From Pseudomonas piscis (GTDB taxonomy: Bacteria > Pseudomonadota > Gammaproteobacteria > Pseudomonadales > Pseudomonadaceae), in the NCBI RefSeq assembly GCF_009380155.1, contig NZ_WHUV01000003.1:992001-1056000 (forward strand): a DNA stretch of 64,000 nucleotides. Reading direction: 5' to 3'. Of the stretch, positions 1 to 9,417 are shown piece after piece. Position 1 is the first letter of the stretch. Every line of letters begins with the position of its first letter. The notes below the pieces were generated by a model, which was not told where the DNA came from, ran no database searches, and saw only the letters and a list, made by a program, of their open reading frames with translations. The translations under genes and the position numbers were made by a program.

Positions 1-1160
1 CTCCAGAACATCCACACATGGGAGCCATCGGGGCGGGTCCAGGCGATGCTGTAGAGATCGCCCGGGGCATTGGCCAGGGGCGGCGGGTCGGCGGGGGCCA
101 GGCTGGGGCCGGTGGTTTCGAGGAAATACTTGAGGGCGGTGTAGACCGGCTTGGGGTCGCCGGCCAGGTCCACCAGGCCATAGGACTGGTCGCGGTTGGT
201 GGCCCGGGCGTCCAGGTCGCTCAGGTTGAACAGGAAGATCCGCTGGTAGTCCATGGCCGCCATCAGGGCCAGGCGCCGCAGGGTGTAGTCGGCTTGGCCA
301 CTGGGGCCGATCATCGCCTGCATCTCGCGTTCGCCGGTGGTATAGCTCGACCAGCCCCATTCGGTGGCCCAGACCTGCTGCACGCCCTTGCCGTGCAGGG
401 CACTGTTGAGGAAGTTGCCCCGGGCCAGGAAATCCTTGGCCGCCGGGTCATCACCCTCGGGGTACTCGGAGTAGGGGTGGTAGGCGGCGATCAGGTTGTC
501 GTTGCCCAGGCCCTGGACCAGCAGGTTCTCGAGCATCAGCCCGGGAGTGCTGCGCATCTGGCTGTAGTAGGCCATGCCGGCGGTGGCCACGGGCTTGTTC
601 GGCAAGGCGGCACGGATGGCGTTGCTGGTGGTGCCGAGCAGTTGGTCGTAGGCGCTGGGATCTTCCTTGGGCAGCCAGACGATGTTCGGCTCGTTCCAGA
701 CCTGCCAGGTGTTCACCTGGGGATAGCGCTGGGCGAGCATCTTCATGCGCTGGGCGAAGACGTTGAAGTCCTTGGGCGGGTACTGGTCGGAGGGCGGCGC
801 GCCGGCCGGGACGTTGGCGGCGAAGGGCGCTGAGCCGACCATGTAGGCGAGGATCTTGTAGTGGCGATCCTTCATGGCGTTCATCGCGCCATCCAGGGTG
901 TCGAGTTTCAGCTGATTTTCCACGGGTTCGATCATGGCCCAGTGGATGGAGAGGCGGACCCAGTTCAGGCCCAGGGCGTCGAGACGGTCCATCTGCTTCT
1001 GGTACACGCTGGGGGCGAAATACTGGAATTGCGCATTGACCCCGAGGAAGTCCTTCCAGATTACCGGTCGCGGTCCGCGCATGGTGTTGTCGGCCAGGAC
1101 CGGGCCGGCCAGGCTGGCCAGCAGCACGAGCAACAGGCCTGATCTACGTGGCATGGACAT
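1..1160 (-). CDS. pslG: PslG, periplasmic glycoside hydrolase of Psl polysaccharide (partial, runs off left edge)
   Basis: This is the N-terminal 386 residues of a GH39-like endoglycosidase that trims Psl polysaccharide in the periplasm. The start ATG at 1160 (a second ATG lies at 1154) is followed by a basic stretch, a hydrophobic core and an Ala-x-Ala type cleavage site near residue 23, so a signal peptide is likely. A WNEP motif near residue 157 and a TEWGW motif near residue 267 are the expected acid/base and nucleophile glutamates of clan GH-A enzymes. The start overlaps the end of pslF by 17 bases, so translation is probably coupled. The reading frame is open to base 1 and the C-terminus is missing. 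The order pslE-pslF-pslG matches P. aeruginosa. Confidence 0.9.
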   Translation of the reverse strand, partial: MSMPRRSGLLLVLLASLAGPVLADNTMRGPRPVIWKDFLGVNAQFQYFAPSVYQKQMDRLDALGLNWVRLSIHWAMIEPVENQLKLDTLDGAMNAMKDRHYKILAYMVGSAPFAANVPAGAPPSDQYPPKDFNVFAQRMKMLAQRYPQVNTWQVWNEPNIVWLPKEDPSAYDQLLGTTSNAIRAALPNKPVATAGMAYYSQMRSTPGLMLENLLVQGLGNDNLIAAYHPYSEYPEGDDPAAKDFLARGNFLNSALHGKGVQQVWATEWGWSSYTTGEREMQAMIGPSGQADYTLRRLALMAAMDYQRIFLFNLSDLDARATNRDQSYGLVDLAGDPKPVYTALKYFLETTGPSLAPADPPPLANAPGDLYSIAWTRPDGSHVWMFW

Positions 1161-2340
1161 GGGCAGCTCCTGCGCAGGCATCGGCGAACACTCGGGCGAA
1201 GCGTTCGGCGGTTTGGCTCCAGACCCGATGCGCGCCGATCATCGCGGCGTGCTCGGCCCAGCGTTCCACCAGCTCCGGGCTGGCACACAGGTGGCTGATC
1301 TCGGCGGCCAGGGCCGCGACGTTGCCCTGGGGAAAGATCACGCCATTATCCTGCGCGACTTCCTCGGCGAACGAACGGGCATCGGAGGTGATGGCCCCGC
1401 GGCCACAGGCCACGGCCCAGGACAGCGCTCCGCTGGTGCCGCGCAACTGCCCCAGGAGCTTGAGCTTGCTCGATTCGCGATAGGGCAGGACCATCACATG
1501 GTGGTCCTGGATGACTCGGGGGATATCACCGGCCGGCAGGTCCAGCTGCCAGTCGATGCTGTCCTGCAGGTTCAGGCGCTGGATGTGCTGGCGCAACTGG
1601 TCCAGGTAGCTGCCCGCAGTGCCGAAGGCCATTTCCGGCTCGCTGCCTCCGGCCAGGGTCAAGCGCAGGCGCTGGCGCAGGTCCGGTTGTTGGGTGAAGA
1701 CCATGGCCAGGGCATCCAGCAGGTCCTCGATACCCTTGCCGCGATAGATGAAGCCGAAGTACAGCAATCGAAGTGGCGTCAGCGGCGGCAGCGGCCGGGC
1801 AGGGATCGCCAGGTTGCCATGGGGAATCACCACCATCTGCTCGGCGCGCAGCCCCATGCGCTGGCGCAGGCACTCGCCGCCGGCACGGGTCAGGGTGATC
1901 AGCCGGTTCAGGCTGCGGGCCAGCTGTTTTTCCTCGTGCAGGCAGATCGGGTCGGCCAGTACCGTGGCCAGTTGAGGCATCGGTGAAGGCAGGCGTGTGG
2001 CCAGCGACAATGGCCAGGGCAAGGCGGCCCGGCGCCAGACCAGGCGCTCGGGGTCATGCACGGTGGCGCTCAGGGGCAGGCTGGGGAAGCGCTGGCGCAA
2101 GGCCCTCAAGGCATGGAACTCGGCCAGCCGGCCGCCACCGAGCTCGGCGTGTACCAGGTCGATATCCTGCCAGTCGACCTGGGCCACGCGCTCGGTGGCC
2201 CGCTGCGGATCGTTGCCCAGGCCTTGCAGTGGTGTGCTGATCCGTATCCCTCGTTCCTGCAGGGCCGTGCGCAAATGCGCGGCATAGTCGGCGATGCCGT
2301 TCTGCTCGGGAGGCATGGGGGCCAGCACGGCGATATGCAT
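1144..2340 (-). CDS. pslF: PslF, GT4-family glycosyltransferase
   Basis: A 398-residue cytoplasmic glycosyltransferase of the GT-B fold that should add a sugar during assembly of the Psl repeat unit. The N-terminus (HIAVLAPMPPEQNGIADYA) has the donor-loop pattern of GT4 enzymes. The C-terminal half carries YFGFIYRGKGIEDLL and the VLPYRESSKLKLLG / SGALSWAVACG stretch typical of the nucleotide-sugar site. The ATG at 2340 overlaps the pslE stop as TGATG. An upstream TTG at 2343 is possible but less likely. Family and operon position support PslF; the exact sugar transferred cannot be read from sequence. Confidence 0.88.
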   Translation of the reverse strand: MHIAVLAPMPPEQNGIADYAAHLRTALQERGIRISTPLQGLGNDPQRATERVAQVDWQDIDLVHAELGGGRLAEFHALRALRQRFPSLPLSATVHDPERLVWRRAALPWPLSLATRLPSPMPQLATVLADPICLHEEKQLARSLNRLITLTRAGGECLRQRMGLRAEQMVVIPHGNLAIPARPLPPLTPLRLLYFGFIYRGKGIEDLLDALAMVFTQQPDLRQRLRLTLAGGSEPEMAFGTAGSYLDQLRQHIQRLNLQDSIDWQLDLPAGDIPRVIQDHHVMVLPYRESSKLKLLGQLRGTSGALSWAVACGRGAITSDARSFAEEVAQDNGVIFPQGNVAALAAEISHLCASPELVERWAEHAAMIGAHRVWSQTAERFARVFADACAGAAHVHAT

Positions 2341-4334
2341 CAATGTGGGCTCCTGATCCGCGCCATGAAGCTGAGCACGCTTTCCGGAATACCGAAGCGC
2401 CGGCGGTTGAGGATGATGCCGTCGACGCGCTTGAAGGCGGTGTTGAGGATCGACAGGGCGTTTTGCAGGACCGGTACGGTGGTGGTCTCGGCCTCGATGA
2501 TCAGGGCGATCAGGTCGGCTTCGCGCAGGCTGACGAAGGCCTCCTGGTTGGAGAAGAAGCCCGAGGCCTCCAGCAGTACGATTTCACCGGGCTGTGCGGT
2601 GGGGGCGCCGTTGACTCGCACGCCGTGGCCGCGCTCCTGCAACAGGTCGCGCAGATGGCCGGTCACGAAGCTCACGCCTTCGCCGTGGCGGGCCGAGGTC
2701 AGGCCGATCACCAGGCCGCGCTCGGTCACCTGTTTCAGCGGCAGCACGCCATACAACCGGTACAGGCTGGCGGTGAAGGCGCTGTTGCGCTGCGGCAGGT
2801 GGCTGTCCAGGTCCTGCAGGCTGGTCCAGACCTTGACCCCGAAGCGCTCCTCCAGCTGGTCGGCGTCGTGGATGCGCTGGTCCAGCAGGTAGAAGAAGTA
2901 CAGGGCCAGCAGGCCTACCGCCAGGCTCAGGGGAATGGCCGCCAGCAGCATGGTCAGGCTCTTGGGGAAGATCCGGCTGGGCTGGAAGGTGGCGTCCTCG
3001 ATGACCGCGATGTTGCTGATCTGGCTCTGGTCCAGCTCGCGGTCGATCCGCGCCTTCTCGGTGCTGTCGCTATACAGGGCGAAGCTTTTCTCGGCGGCGC
3101 TGAGCTCGCGCTGCAAACGGGCCAGTTCAGGTTCCAGGTCCAGGGCATGGCGCCGGTCCTGTTCCAGCTTGAGCAACTGGCTTTCCTGTTGGGCAGCCTG
3201 GGTTTTCAGGCGGCTGAGGCTGGCTTGCTGGTCGGCGAAGCTGTTCTGCAGGCGGGTGTAGACCGGGTTCGGCGCCAGGTTCTCACTGCGCTGGACCGTG
3301 GCGTTTTCCGCCCGTAGCAGGGCCTGCAGGTTGGCGATCGCCGCATCCATGGCCCGGACCGGCGGGGCGCCCTCCTTGAAGGTACGGAGCATCTCCTGGC
3401 GCTCGATCTGCTTGGCGTTGATCCGCTGTTGCAGGTCCTGGCGGTCGGGGTTGAGACTCATTTGGCGCCCGATGCTGATTTCTTTCTTCATGCTGTTGAG
3501 CTGCTGCTGGATGGTGTCCAGGCCGCTCTTGGTGGAGGCCACCGCACGAGTGGTATTGAGGTGTTCGCCGCGCAAGTTGTTGAGGTTGCGCGAGATATCG
3601 TTCAGCCGCTCGTCGATGCTCACCGCGCCCAGCTGGTTGAGGTAGTCGGCGATCTGCTTCTTGTAGCCGAGGATGCGCTGGTTGGTGCTGGTGCTCTCGG
3701 TTTCATAGAAGGCGTACAGGCTCTTGCGCCCCAGGGTCTGTGCACGCTCTTGTTGGTACTGTTCGATCCAGCTCTTGACCACGGTCTGCGCCACTTGCGG
3801 ATCGTTCCAGGTGAAGCTCACTTCGATCACCGAAGAGCCGGCGGCGTGGGTCACGCTGAAGTTCTTCAGCATGCGCTCGGTCAGGCGTTCGACCGGGGTT
3901 TGCTTCTCCACCAGGCCCACCAGTTGCAGCAGCCCGCGAAACAGGTCGGCGATACCTTCGACCGCGCCCTTGAGCGCGTTCTTGATGGTGCCTAGTACGC
4001 CGCCGGGCTGGGGCTGGCGCGACAGGTCGTCGAGGTACTGCTGCGCCACTTTGCGGGCGATGGGGGCGCCGGTGAGGATGCGCTCCTCGTCGAGGATCGG
4101 ATCACGTTGGGCGCTGGGAATCACCACTGCCTGGCGGTCGGAAATCTCGATGGGCAGGGTGCTGGTGTCGCGGCCCGGCTTGACCAGCAGCAGGGCGGTG
4201 GACTCGAAGCGGTTGGGCAGCAGGAAGGCGCCCAGCACGATGATGATGAACGTCACCAGGACGGTGATCTTGACCTCGCGCTTGAAGATGAAGAACAGCC
4301 GCAGCAAATCGCGAAAGGAACGGATATTGATCAT
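2340..4334 (-). CDS. pslE: PslE, Wzz/Wzc-like polysaccharide co-polymerase
   Basis: A 664-residue inner-membrane protein that controls Psl chain length and links polymerase to the PslD exporter. A first membrane segment lies near residues 20-42, a long periplasmic coiled-coil-rich region (many Q/E/L-rich heptads) spans about 170-430, and a second membrane segment lies near 445-470. The C-terminal cytoplasmic domain looks like a bacterial tyrosine kinase, but its nucleotide loop reads SARHGEGVSF, with Val where Walker A needs Lys, and there is no C-terminal tyrosine cluster. It is probably a co-polymerase without kinase activity. It follows pslD after 18 bases and is coupled to pslF. Confidence 0.9.
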   Translation of the reverse strand: MINIRSFRDLLRLFFIFKREVKITVLVTFIIIVLGAFLLPNRFESTALLLVKPGRDTSTLPIEISDRQAVVIPSAQRDPILDEERILTGAPIARKVAQQYLDDLSRQPQPGGVLGTIKNALKGAVEGIADLFRGLLQLVGLVEKQTPVERLTERMLKNFSVTHAAGSSVIEVSFTWNDPQVAQTVVKSWIEQYQQERAQTLGRKSLYAFYETESTSTNQRILGYKKQIADYLNQLGAVSIDERLNDISRNLNNLRGEHLNTTRAVASTKSGLDTIQQQLNSMKKEISIGRQMSLNPDRQDLQQRINAKQIERQEMLRTFKEGAPPVRAMDAAIANLQALLRAENATVQRSENLAPNPVYTRLQNSFADQQASLSRLKTQAAQQESQLLKLEQDRRHALDLEPELARLQRELSAAEKSFALYSDSTEKARIDRELDQSQISNIAVIEDATFQPSRIFPKSLTMLLAAIPLSLAVGLLALYFFYLLDQRIHDADQLEERFGVKVWTSLQDLDSHLPQRNSAFTASLYRLYGVLPLKQVTERGLVIGLTSARHGEGVSFVTGHLRDLLQERGHGVRVNGAPTAQPGEIVLLEASGFFSNQEAFVSLREADLIALIIEAETTTVPVLQNALSILNTAFKRVDGIILNRRRFGIPESVLSFMARIRSPH

Positions 4335-4352
4335 ATGGGCAGTCCTTGGCGA

Positions 4353-5126
4353 TCAATTGGATTGGCGGTTGATTTCGTAGCTGGCCCCGATACCGATCGA
4401 CTTGGTGAACGGAATCAGCTGGTTGAGGTACACATCCACCCACTCGATACCGTTGCCGACGCTGGACTTGGGCACGAACACCACGTCGCCGCGTTGCAGC
4501 AGTACCGGCGCCGCCCCGGCGTTCCCGGCGATCATGAACTTGCGGTAGTCGAAGAAGTAGGTCTTGTAGCGCCCGTCCTCGCCTTCGCGCAGCAGGGCGA
4601 TGTTGCGGCTGTCGCCCACTGACAGCAGGCCCCCGGCACCGACGATGGCCTGTTCCAGGGTGGTGGTGACGGTCACCGGCAGGGACGCCGGGTTACGCAC
4701 CGATCCACCGACGAACACTGTATTGCCTGGTGCCTGGTTGATGTTCACGGTCAGCGCCGAGTCCTGGTAGACGTTCTTCAGCTTGCTTTCCAGGACCTGG
4801 GTCAACTGCTGCGGGGTGAGCCCCGCCGCCTTGATCTGGCCGGCATAGGGATAGGAGAAGGTGCCGTCGTTGAGCACGGTGAACAACGTCAGCTCGTAGA
4901 TCGAGTTGGCGGTGAAGGCCGAGATCGACGGTGCCTCGCCGGTATTGCGAACGATGCGCAGGGTGTCTCCCGGGCGGATTCGCTGCGGCGGCAGCGGCTT
5001 GCCAGCCAGGGCCTCGCCAGCCCGGTGGCCTTGTTCGAGGTCCTGCCCGGGAGGCAGTTCCACCTTGGCCGGTATGGAACAGGCGCACAGCATGAGAACA
5101 CTGGAAATCAGCAGCAGTCTTTTCAT
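4353..5126 (-). CDS. pslD: PslD, outer-membrane polysaccharide export lipoprotein (Wza family)
   Basis: A 257-residue exporter for Psl. The ATG at 5126 starts a short lipoprotein signal ending in a lipobox (SVLMLCAC), so the mature protein is probably lipidated at Cys. The poly-export domain starts at IRPGDTLRIV near residue 50, followed by SLBB-type repeats (VFVGGSVRNPASLPV). It is preceded by pslB after a 68-base gap and followed by pslE after 18 bases. A longer reading frame extends upstream to 5198, but it would place the lipoprotein signal internally, so the shorter start is used. Confidence 0.9.
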   Translation of the reverse strand: MKRLLLISSVLMLCACSIPAKVELPPGQDLEQGHRAGEALAGKPLPPQRIRPGDTLRIVRNTGEAPSISAFTANSIYELTLFTVLNDGTFSYPYAGQIKAAGLTPQQLTQVLESKLKNVYQDSALTVNINQAPGNTVFVGGSVRNPASLPVTVTTTLEQAIVGAGGLLSVGDSRNIALLREGEDGRYKTYFFDYRKFMIAGNAGAAPVLLQRGDVVFVPKSSVGNGIEWVDVYLNQLIPFTKSIGIGASYEINRQSN

Positions 5127-5194
5127 CGAGCGGTCTTCCTGGCGTGCATAGTCACAACTCCCTGTCGGGCCAGATTCGGGGGCAGAGCGCGGTT

Positions 5195-6652
5195 TCAAGT
5201 CTTGGCAGGCTCGGCGGGAACCCGACCATAAATATCGTTGAAGCGCACGATGTCGTCTTCGCCGAGGTACTCCCCGCTCTGTACTTCGATCATCACCAGG
5301 TCGATTACCCCGGGATTGACCAGGCGGTGGGTGCGGCCAGGCTTGATGAAGGTCGACTCGTTGGTGTTGAGCAGGAACTCGTCCTCGCCATTGGTCACCC
5401 GGGCCATGCCGCTGACGACGATCCAGTGCTCGCTGCGGTGGTGGTGCATCTGCAGCGACAACGAGGCGTCGGGCTTGACCATGATGCGCTTGATCTTGAA
5501 GCGCGGTCCTTCCTCGAGCACGGTGTAGGTGCCCCAGGGCCGGGTCACGGTGCGGTGCAGCTTGTAGGCGTCGTGGCCCAGGCGCTTGAGCTCCTGGGCG
5601 ATCAGCTTGACGTCCTGGCTGCGCTTGCCATCGGCCACCAGCAGGGCGTCCGGAGTGTCGATGATGATCAGGTCGTTCAGGCCGACCCCGCCCACCAGGC
5701 GCTTGCGCGAGTCGATGTAGCAGTTGTGAACATCATGCAGCACTGTCTCGCCATTGCACTGGTTGCCGTGTTCGTCCGCCGCAGTCAGTTCCCGCACCGC
5801 CTGCCAGGAGCCGATATCGCTCCAGCCGAGCTGGCAGGGCACCACGGCGACTTTCTTCGAACGCTCCATCACGGCGTAGTCGATGGATATGTCCGCAGCC
5901 TGGGCGAAGCTGTCGCCGTCCAGTTCCACTTGCAGTTCGTGCTTGCCCTCCTTGCGATGGCTCAGCTCCAGGCAGCGTTCCACGGCACTGACCACTTCGG
6001 GCACGAATTCCCGCAGTTCCTGGAGGATTGCATCGGCGCGCATGCAGAACATGCCGCCGTTCCACAGGTGCAGGCCGCCATCGACATAGCGCTGGGCGGT
6101 GGCGGCGTCAGGTTTCTCGACGAAGCGGCTGACCTGGAAGCCATCGTTGTTCAGGCCCTGGCCCTTTTCTATATAGCCGAAGCCGGTTTCGGCATGGGTC
6201 GGCACTATGCCGAAAGTCACCAGCCAGCCTTGCTCGGCCAGTTGCCGGGCACTGCCCACCGCGGCGGCGAAAGCGGCCAGGTTCTTGATCAGGTGATCGG
6301 CCGGTAGTACCAGTAACTGCGCGTCCTCGCCGTACAGGCGGCTGACGTGCAGGGCCGCGGCGGCGATGGCGGGCGCGGTGTTGCGGCCGAAGGGTTCGAG
6401 GATGAAGTCCAGGTCGACCCGCTTCTTGTTCAGCAGGCGGTAGTCATCCAGGGTACGGAAGAACACGTCGCGGTTGGTCACGGTCAACAGGCGGCCGACG
6501 TCGTCCAGGGCCGTCGCGCGCTCGAAGGTCTTCTGCAGCAGGCTTTCGCCATCGGGCAGGCGCATGAAGGGTTTGGGCATTGCCTCGCGGGATACCGGCC
6601 ACAGACGGGTGCCGGCACCGCCAGCGATGATGCAGGGAATGAGTGTGCTCAT
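5195..6652 (-). CDS. pslB: PslB, bifunctional mannose-6-P isomerase / mannose-1-P guanylyltransferase
   Basis: A 485-residue type II PMI-GMP enzyme making GDP-mannose for Psl. The N-terminus has the nucleotidyltransferase signature IIAGGAGTRLWPVSR with the following PKPF. FVEKPDAATAQRYVDGG in the middle is the sugar-phosphate binding region. The C-terminal 120 residues form a cupin with the LSLQMHHHRSEHWIVV metal-binding motif of phosphomannose isomerases. It begins directly after the pslA stop with no gap. The enzyme is paralogous to AlgA/WbpW; its psl assignment rests on position. Confidence 0.92.
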   Translation of the reverse strand: MSTLIPCIIAGGAGTRLWPVSREAMPKPFMRLPDGESLLQKTFERATALDDVGRLLTVTNRDVFFRTLDDYRLLNKKRVDLDFILEPFGRNTAPAIAAAALHVSRLYGEDAQLLVLPADHLIKNLAAFAAAVGSARQLAEQGWLVTFGIVPTHAETGFGYIEKGQGLNNDGFQVSRFVEKPDAATAQRYVDGGLHLWNGGMFCMRADAILQELREFVPEVVSAVERCLELSHRKEGKHELQVELDGDSFAQAADISIDYAVMERSKKVAVVPCQLGWSDIGSWQAVRELTAADEHGNQCNGETVLHDVHNCYIDSRKRLVGGVGLNDLIIIDTPDALLVADGKRSQDVKLIAQELKRLGHDAYKLHRTVTRPWGTYTVLEEGPRFKIKRIMVKPDASLSLQMHHHRSEHWIVVSGMARVTNGEDEFLLNTNESTFIKPGRTHRLVNPGVIDLVMIEVQSGEYLGEDDIVRFNDIYGRVPAEPAKT

Positions 6653-8086
6653 TCAGAAGGCCTCGCGGGTCATGATCACTGATGGAACGGTGCGGAACAG
6701 GATGTACAGGTCGAACCAGACCGACCAGTTTTCGATGTATTCCAGGTCGAATTCGACACGTTTCTCGATTTTCTCCAGGGTATCGGTTTCGCCCCGGTAC
6801 CCGTTGATTTGCGCCAGCCCGGTGATTCCCGGCTTGACCCGGTGGCGCGAAGTGTATTCCTTGACCGCCTCCTCGAAGAGAATGCCGGCGGCCTTGGTGG
6901 CCGTGGCGTGGGGGCGTGGACCGACCATGGACATGCTGCCGCCGAACACGTTGAACAACTGCGGCAGCTCGTCGAGGCTGGTCTTGCGGATGAAGCGCCC
7001 GACCCGAGTGATGCGCGGATCGCCACGGGTGGTCTGCTTCTCGGCGTTGGCATCGCTCATGTGCTGGTGCATGGAGCGGAACTTGTAGACCTGGATCAGC
7101 CGGTTGTTGTAGCCGTAGCGCTTCTGCTTGAACAGCACCGGGCCCCTGGAGTCGAGCTTGATGGCCAGGGCCACCAGCAGCATCACCGGGGACAGCAGCA
7201 CCAGGGCGATGCTCGAGAGGATCATGTCCTCCAGGCGCTTGAAGAACGGCGACCAGCCCCTCAGCGGTACTTCGGAGGCGTTGAACATCGGCAGGTTGGC
7301 GACTTCGGTGATGCGGTTGTGCGCATGCCGGAAGGCCACCATGTCGGGTACCAGCAGCACGTTCACCGGCAGCCTGCGCAGTTCGCGGATCACGTAGGCC
7401 ATGCGGTTCTCCGCCGACCAGGGCAGCGCCACGAGGACCTGAGTGACCTTTTCCTCGCGGATCAGGCGTTCCAGATCGCTGGAGTTGCCCAGCAGCGGCA
7501 GGTTGCACAGCACCTTGGGCAGGCGGCCGATGCGGTCGTCGATGAAACCAGTGACCCCGGAGCGGATGTCCTGGTGCTGGGCCAGGTACTCGGCCAGGCG
7601 CTGGCCGTTCTCCGTGGCGCCGAGGATCACCGCGTTCTGCAGGAACACGCCGCGCTGCATCAGTTGCTGGAACAGAGTCAGGAGGATCAGGCGCTCGATG
7701 CCGAACAGCACGAAGCTGCCGAAGAACCACGCCAGCAGCCCGCGGTTGTCGATGGTATGGAACATCAACATCGAGTAATGCATGAACAGCAGCACGCAAA
7801 AGGACGCCGACCAGGCGAACAAGGTCAGTTGGAAGCGCAACTGGTTGCTGAAGATGGATTCGGCATAGACCCCCAGGGCCTGGAAGATCAGCACGCTGAT
7901 GATGCCGAAGAACACCAGGATGGTCAGGTCGCTCTTGAGCGCCGGGAGCTCGGGGCTCGCCAGCAGCAGGAGCAGGATCCCCGGAAGGATCGCGGTCAGT
8001 CCATGGACCACGCGGATGCCGAACAGGAAGTACTCGACCATGCTGGGTCGAGTCAGTAACAGGCTGTCTACAGGTTGCAACCGCAT
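6653..8086 (-). CDS. pslA: PslA, undecaprenyl-phosphate sugar phosphotransferase
   Basis: A 477-residue WcaJ-type initiating transferase, the first gene of the psl operon. Several membrane segments occupy residues 20-130, then comes a CoA-binding-like domain (GATENGQRLAEYL). The C-terminal sugar-transferase domain has KRLEDMILSSIALVLLSPVM, the acidic catalytic region DELPQLFNVF, and MSMVGPRPHA. The ATG at 8086 has GGGAA nine bases upstream, and the resulting length is close to P. aeruginosa PslA. The frame stays open to 8293, but that extension has no family features. Confidence 0.92.
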   Translation of the reverse strand: MRLQPVDSLLLTRPSMVEYFLFGIRVVHGLTAILPGILLLLLASPELPALKSDLTILVFFGIISVLIFQALGVYAESIFSNQLRFQLTLFAWSASFCVLLFMHYSMLMFHTIDNRGLLAWFFGSFVLFGIERLILLTLFQQLMQRGVFLQNAVILGATENGQRLAEYLAQHQDIRSGVTGFIDDRIGRLPKVLCNLPLLGNSSDLERLIREEKVTQVLVALPWSAENRMAYVIRELRRLPVNVLLVPDMVAFRHAHNRITEVANLPMFNASEVPLRGWSPFFKRLEDMILSSIALVLLSPVMLLVALAIKLDSRGPVLFKQKRYGYNNRLIQVYKFRSMHQHMSDANAEKQTTRGDPRITRVGRFIRKTSLDELPQLFNVFGGSMSMVGPRPHATATKAAGILFEEAVKEYTSRHRVKPGITGLAQINGYRGETDTLEKIEKRVEFDLEYIENWSVWFDLYILFRTVPSVIMTREAF

Positions 8087-8516
8087 AAGATCAATTCCCT
8101 CGACCCAAGGCAAACCGGCGCCTCTGGAGGTTGGCCACCGGTCAAAAAATGCACCTTCGCATCGCGCAGTCCCGATACCGCACGAAACCAGGCAAACCAT
8201 CCCTGGTCTCGATCGCAAGCCATTGGGCAGGCAGGTGCGCGCATCTGGGTGGGGCTCCTGGCACCGATCGACCCGATGGCTGCACTTGCTCATCTAAACG
8301 ACTTGGCTGAGTAAAGCTCATGAAACAGCGGCTGGCGAATCGAAAACCGACTGGCGATGAAAGATCTTTTGCGCTGTACCTTTAATCCCCTGCCAGCCCC
8401 TCGGAAGTGGGGCACCAGGGCGCTTGGAGGCAAAAAAAAACGATCCGGCAGATCTTTTCCGGCCGCAGGAGAGTCAACATCTCATCAGAACCATGTGACC
8501 GATGGGAGTCATCGTG
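8087..8516. promoter_or_regulatory. Intergenic region with the divergent psl and lipid-kinase promoters
   Basis: This 430-base gap between divergent genes must hold the psl promoter and leader (minus) and the promoter of the lipid kinase (plus). A GC-rich imperfect hairpin lies near 8385-8422 and an A-tract near 8434-8442. On the minus strand the pslA ribosome site GAGGGA contains an A-N-GGA core that an RsmA-type regulator could bind, in keeping with psl control in P. aeruginosa, but this is inference. I see no convincing FleQ box or RNA gene. Confidence 0.4.
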
Positions 8517-9416
8517 ATGAGTGAACGCAAGGCGCTCTTGATACTGCATGGCAAGCAGGCCCTGAACGAGCAAGTACGGGCCGCGGTGGAGGCCAGGCGG
8601 GCAGCCGGCTGGGAGCTGGCGGTGCGCCTGACCTGGGAGGCAGGGGATGCCCAGCGCCTGGTTGGCGAGGCATTGGCCGCCGGTTATCGGCGGCTGGTCG
8701 CCGGCGGTGGCGACGGCACCCTGCGCGATGTCGCCCAGGCCCTGGCCGACGCCCAGAGCCCATGCAGCCTGGTGCTGTTGCCCCTGGGCACCGCCAACGA
8801 TTTTGCCCGCGCCGCCGGGGTGCCGCTGGAACCCGCAGCGGCCCTGGACCTGCTGGATGTGCCGGCCCGGCCGATCGACCTTGGGGAAGTGGACGGGGAG
8901 GTCTTCCTCAACATGGCCACCGGCGGTTTCGGCAGCCAGGTCACGGCCAATACTTCGGAGGACCTGAAGAAGGTCTTGGGCGGAGTCGCCTATCTGTTCA
9001 CCGGGTTATCACGGTTTGCCGAGCTGAGTGCCGCCTACGGTGAGTTGCAGGGGCCGGATTTTCATTGGCATGGTGAGCTGCTGGCCCTGGGCATCGGCAA
9101 CGGTCGCCAGGCAGGGGGCGGCCATGAGCTCTGTCCCCAGGCGCTGGCCGATGACGGCTTGCTCGATGTCAGCATCCTGCCGGCGCCCCAGGAACTGGTG
9201 GGAACCCTGAAGAACCTGCTGGCCGGGGGGATGGCGATCGACAAACTGTTCGTTCGCACCCGCCTGCCCTGGGTCGAGATAAAGGCCTCGCGAGGGCTGG
9301 ATATCAACCTCGACGGCGAGCCCCTGCAAGGCGACCGGCTGCGTTTCGAAGTCCGGCCCGCGGCCTTGCAGGTGCATCTGCCTGCCGATTCGCCGCTGTT
9401 GGGCGGCGCTGGTTGA
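8517..9416 (+). CDS. yegS: YegS-like lipid/diacylglycerol kinase
   Basis: A 299-residue DAGK-catalytic-domain protein that probably phosphorylates a membrane lipid. The nucleotide loop VAGGGDGTLRDVAQAL is near residue 63 and PLGTANDFAR near residue 93; both are signature motifs of the YegS/BmrU family. NLDGEPL near the C-terminus is the usual final motif. The ATG at 8517 is chosen because GGGAG lies seven bases upstream; an in-frame ATG at 8502 has no ribosome site. Its stop is one base from the stop of the convergent response-regulator gene. Confidence 0.88.
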   Translation: MSERKALLILHGKQALNEQVRAAVEARRAAGWELAVRLTWEAGDAQRLVGEALAAGYRRLVAGGGDGTLRDVAQALADAQSPCSLVLLPLGTANDFARAAGVPLEPAAALDLLDVPARPIDLGEVDGEVFLNMATGGFGSQVTANTSEDLKKVLGGVAYLFTGLSRFAELSAAYGELQGPDFHWHGELLALGIGNGRQAGGGHELCPQALADDGLLDVSILPAPQELVGTLKNLLAGGMAIDKLFVRTRLPWVEIKASRGLDINLDGEPLQGDRLRFEVRPAALQVHLPADSPLLGGAG

Positions 9417-9417
9417 C

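Noticed and set aside
8087..8293. 69-residue N-terminal extension of PslA
   Set aside because: The extension has no similarity to sugar transferases; ATG at 8086 has a ribosome site and gives the family length.
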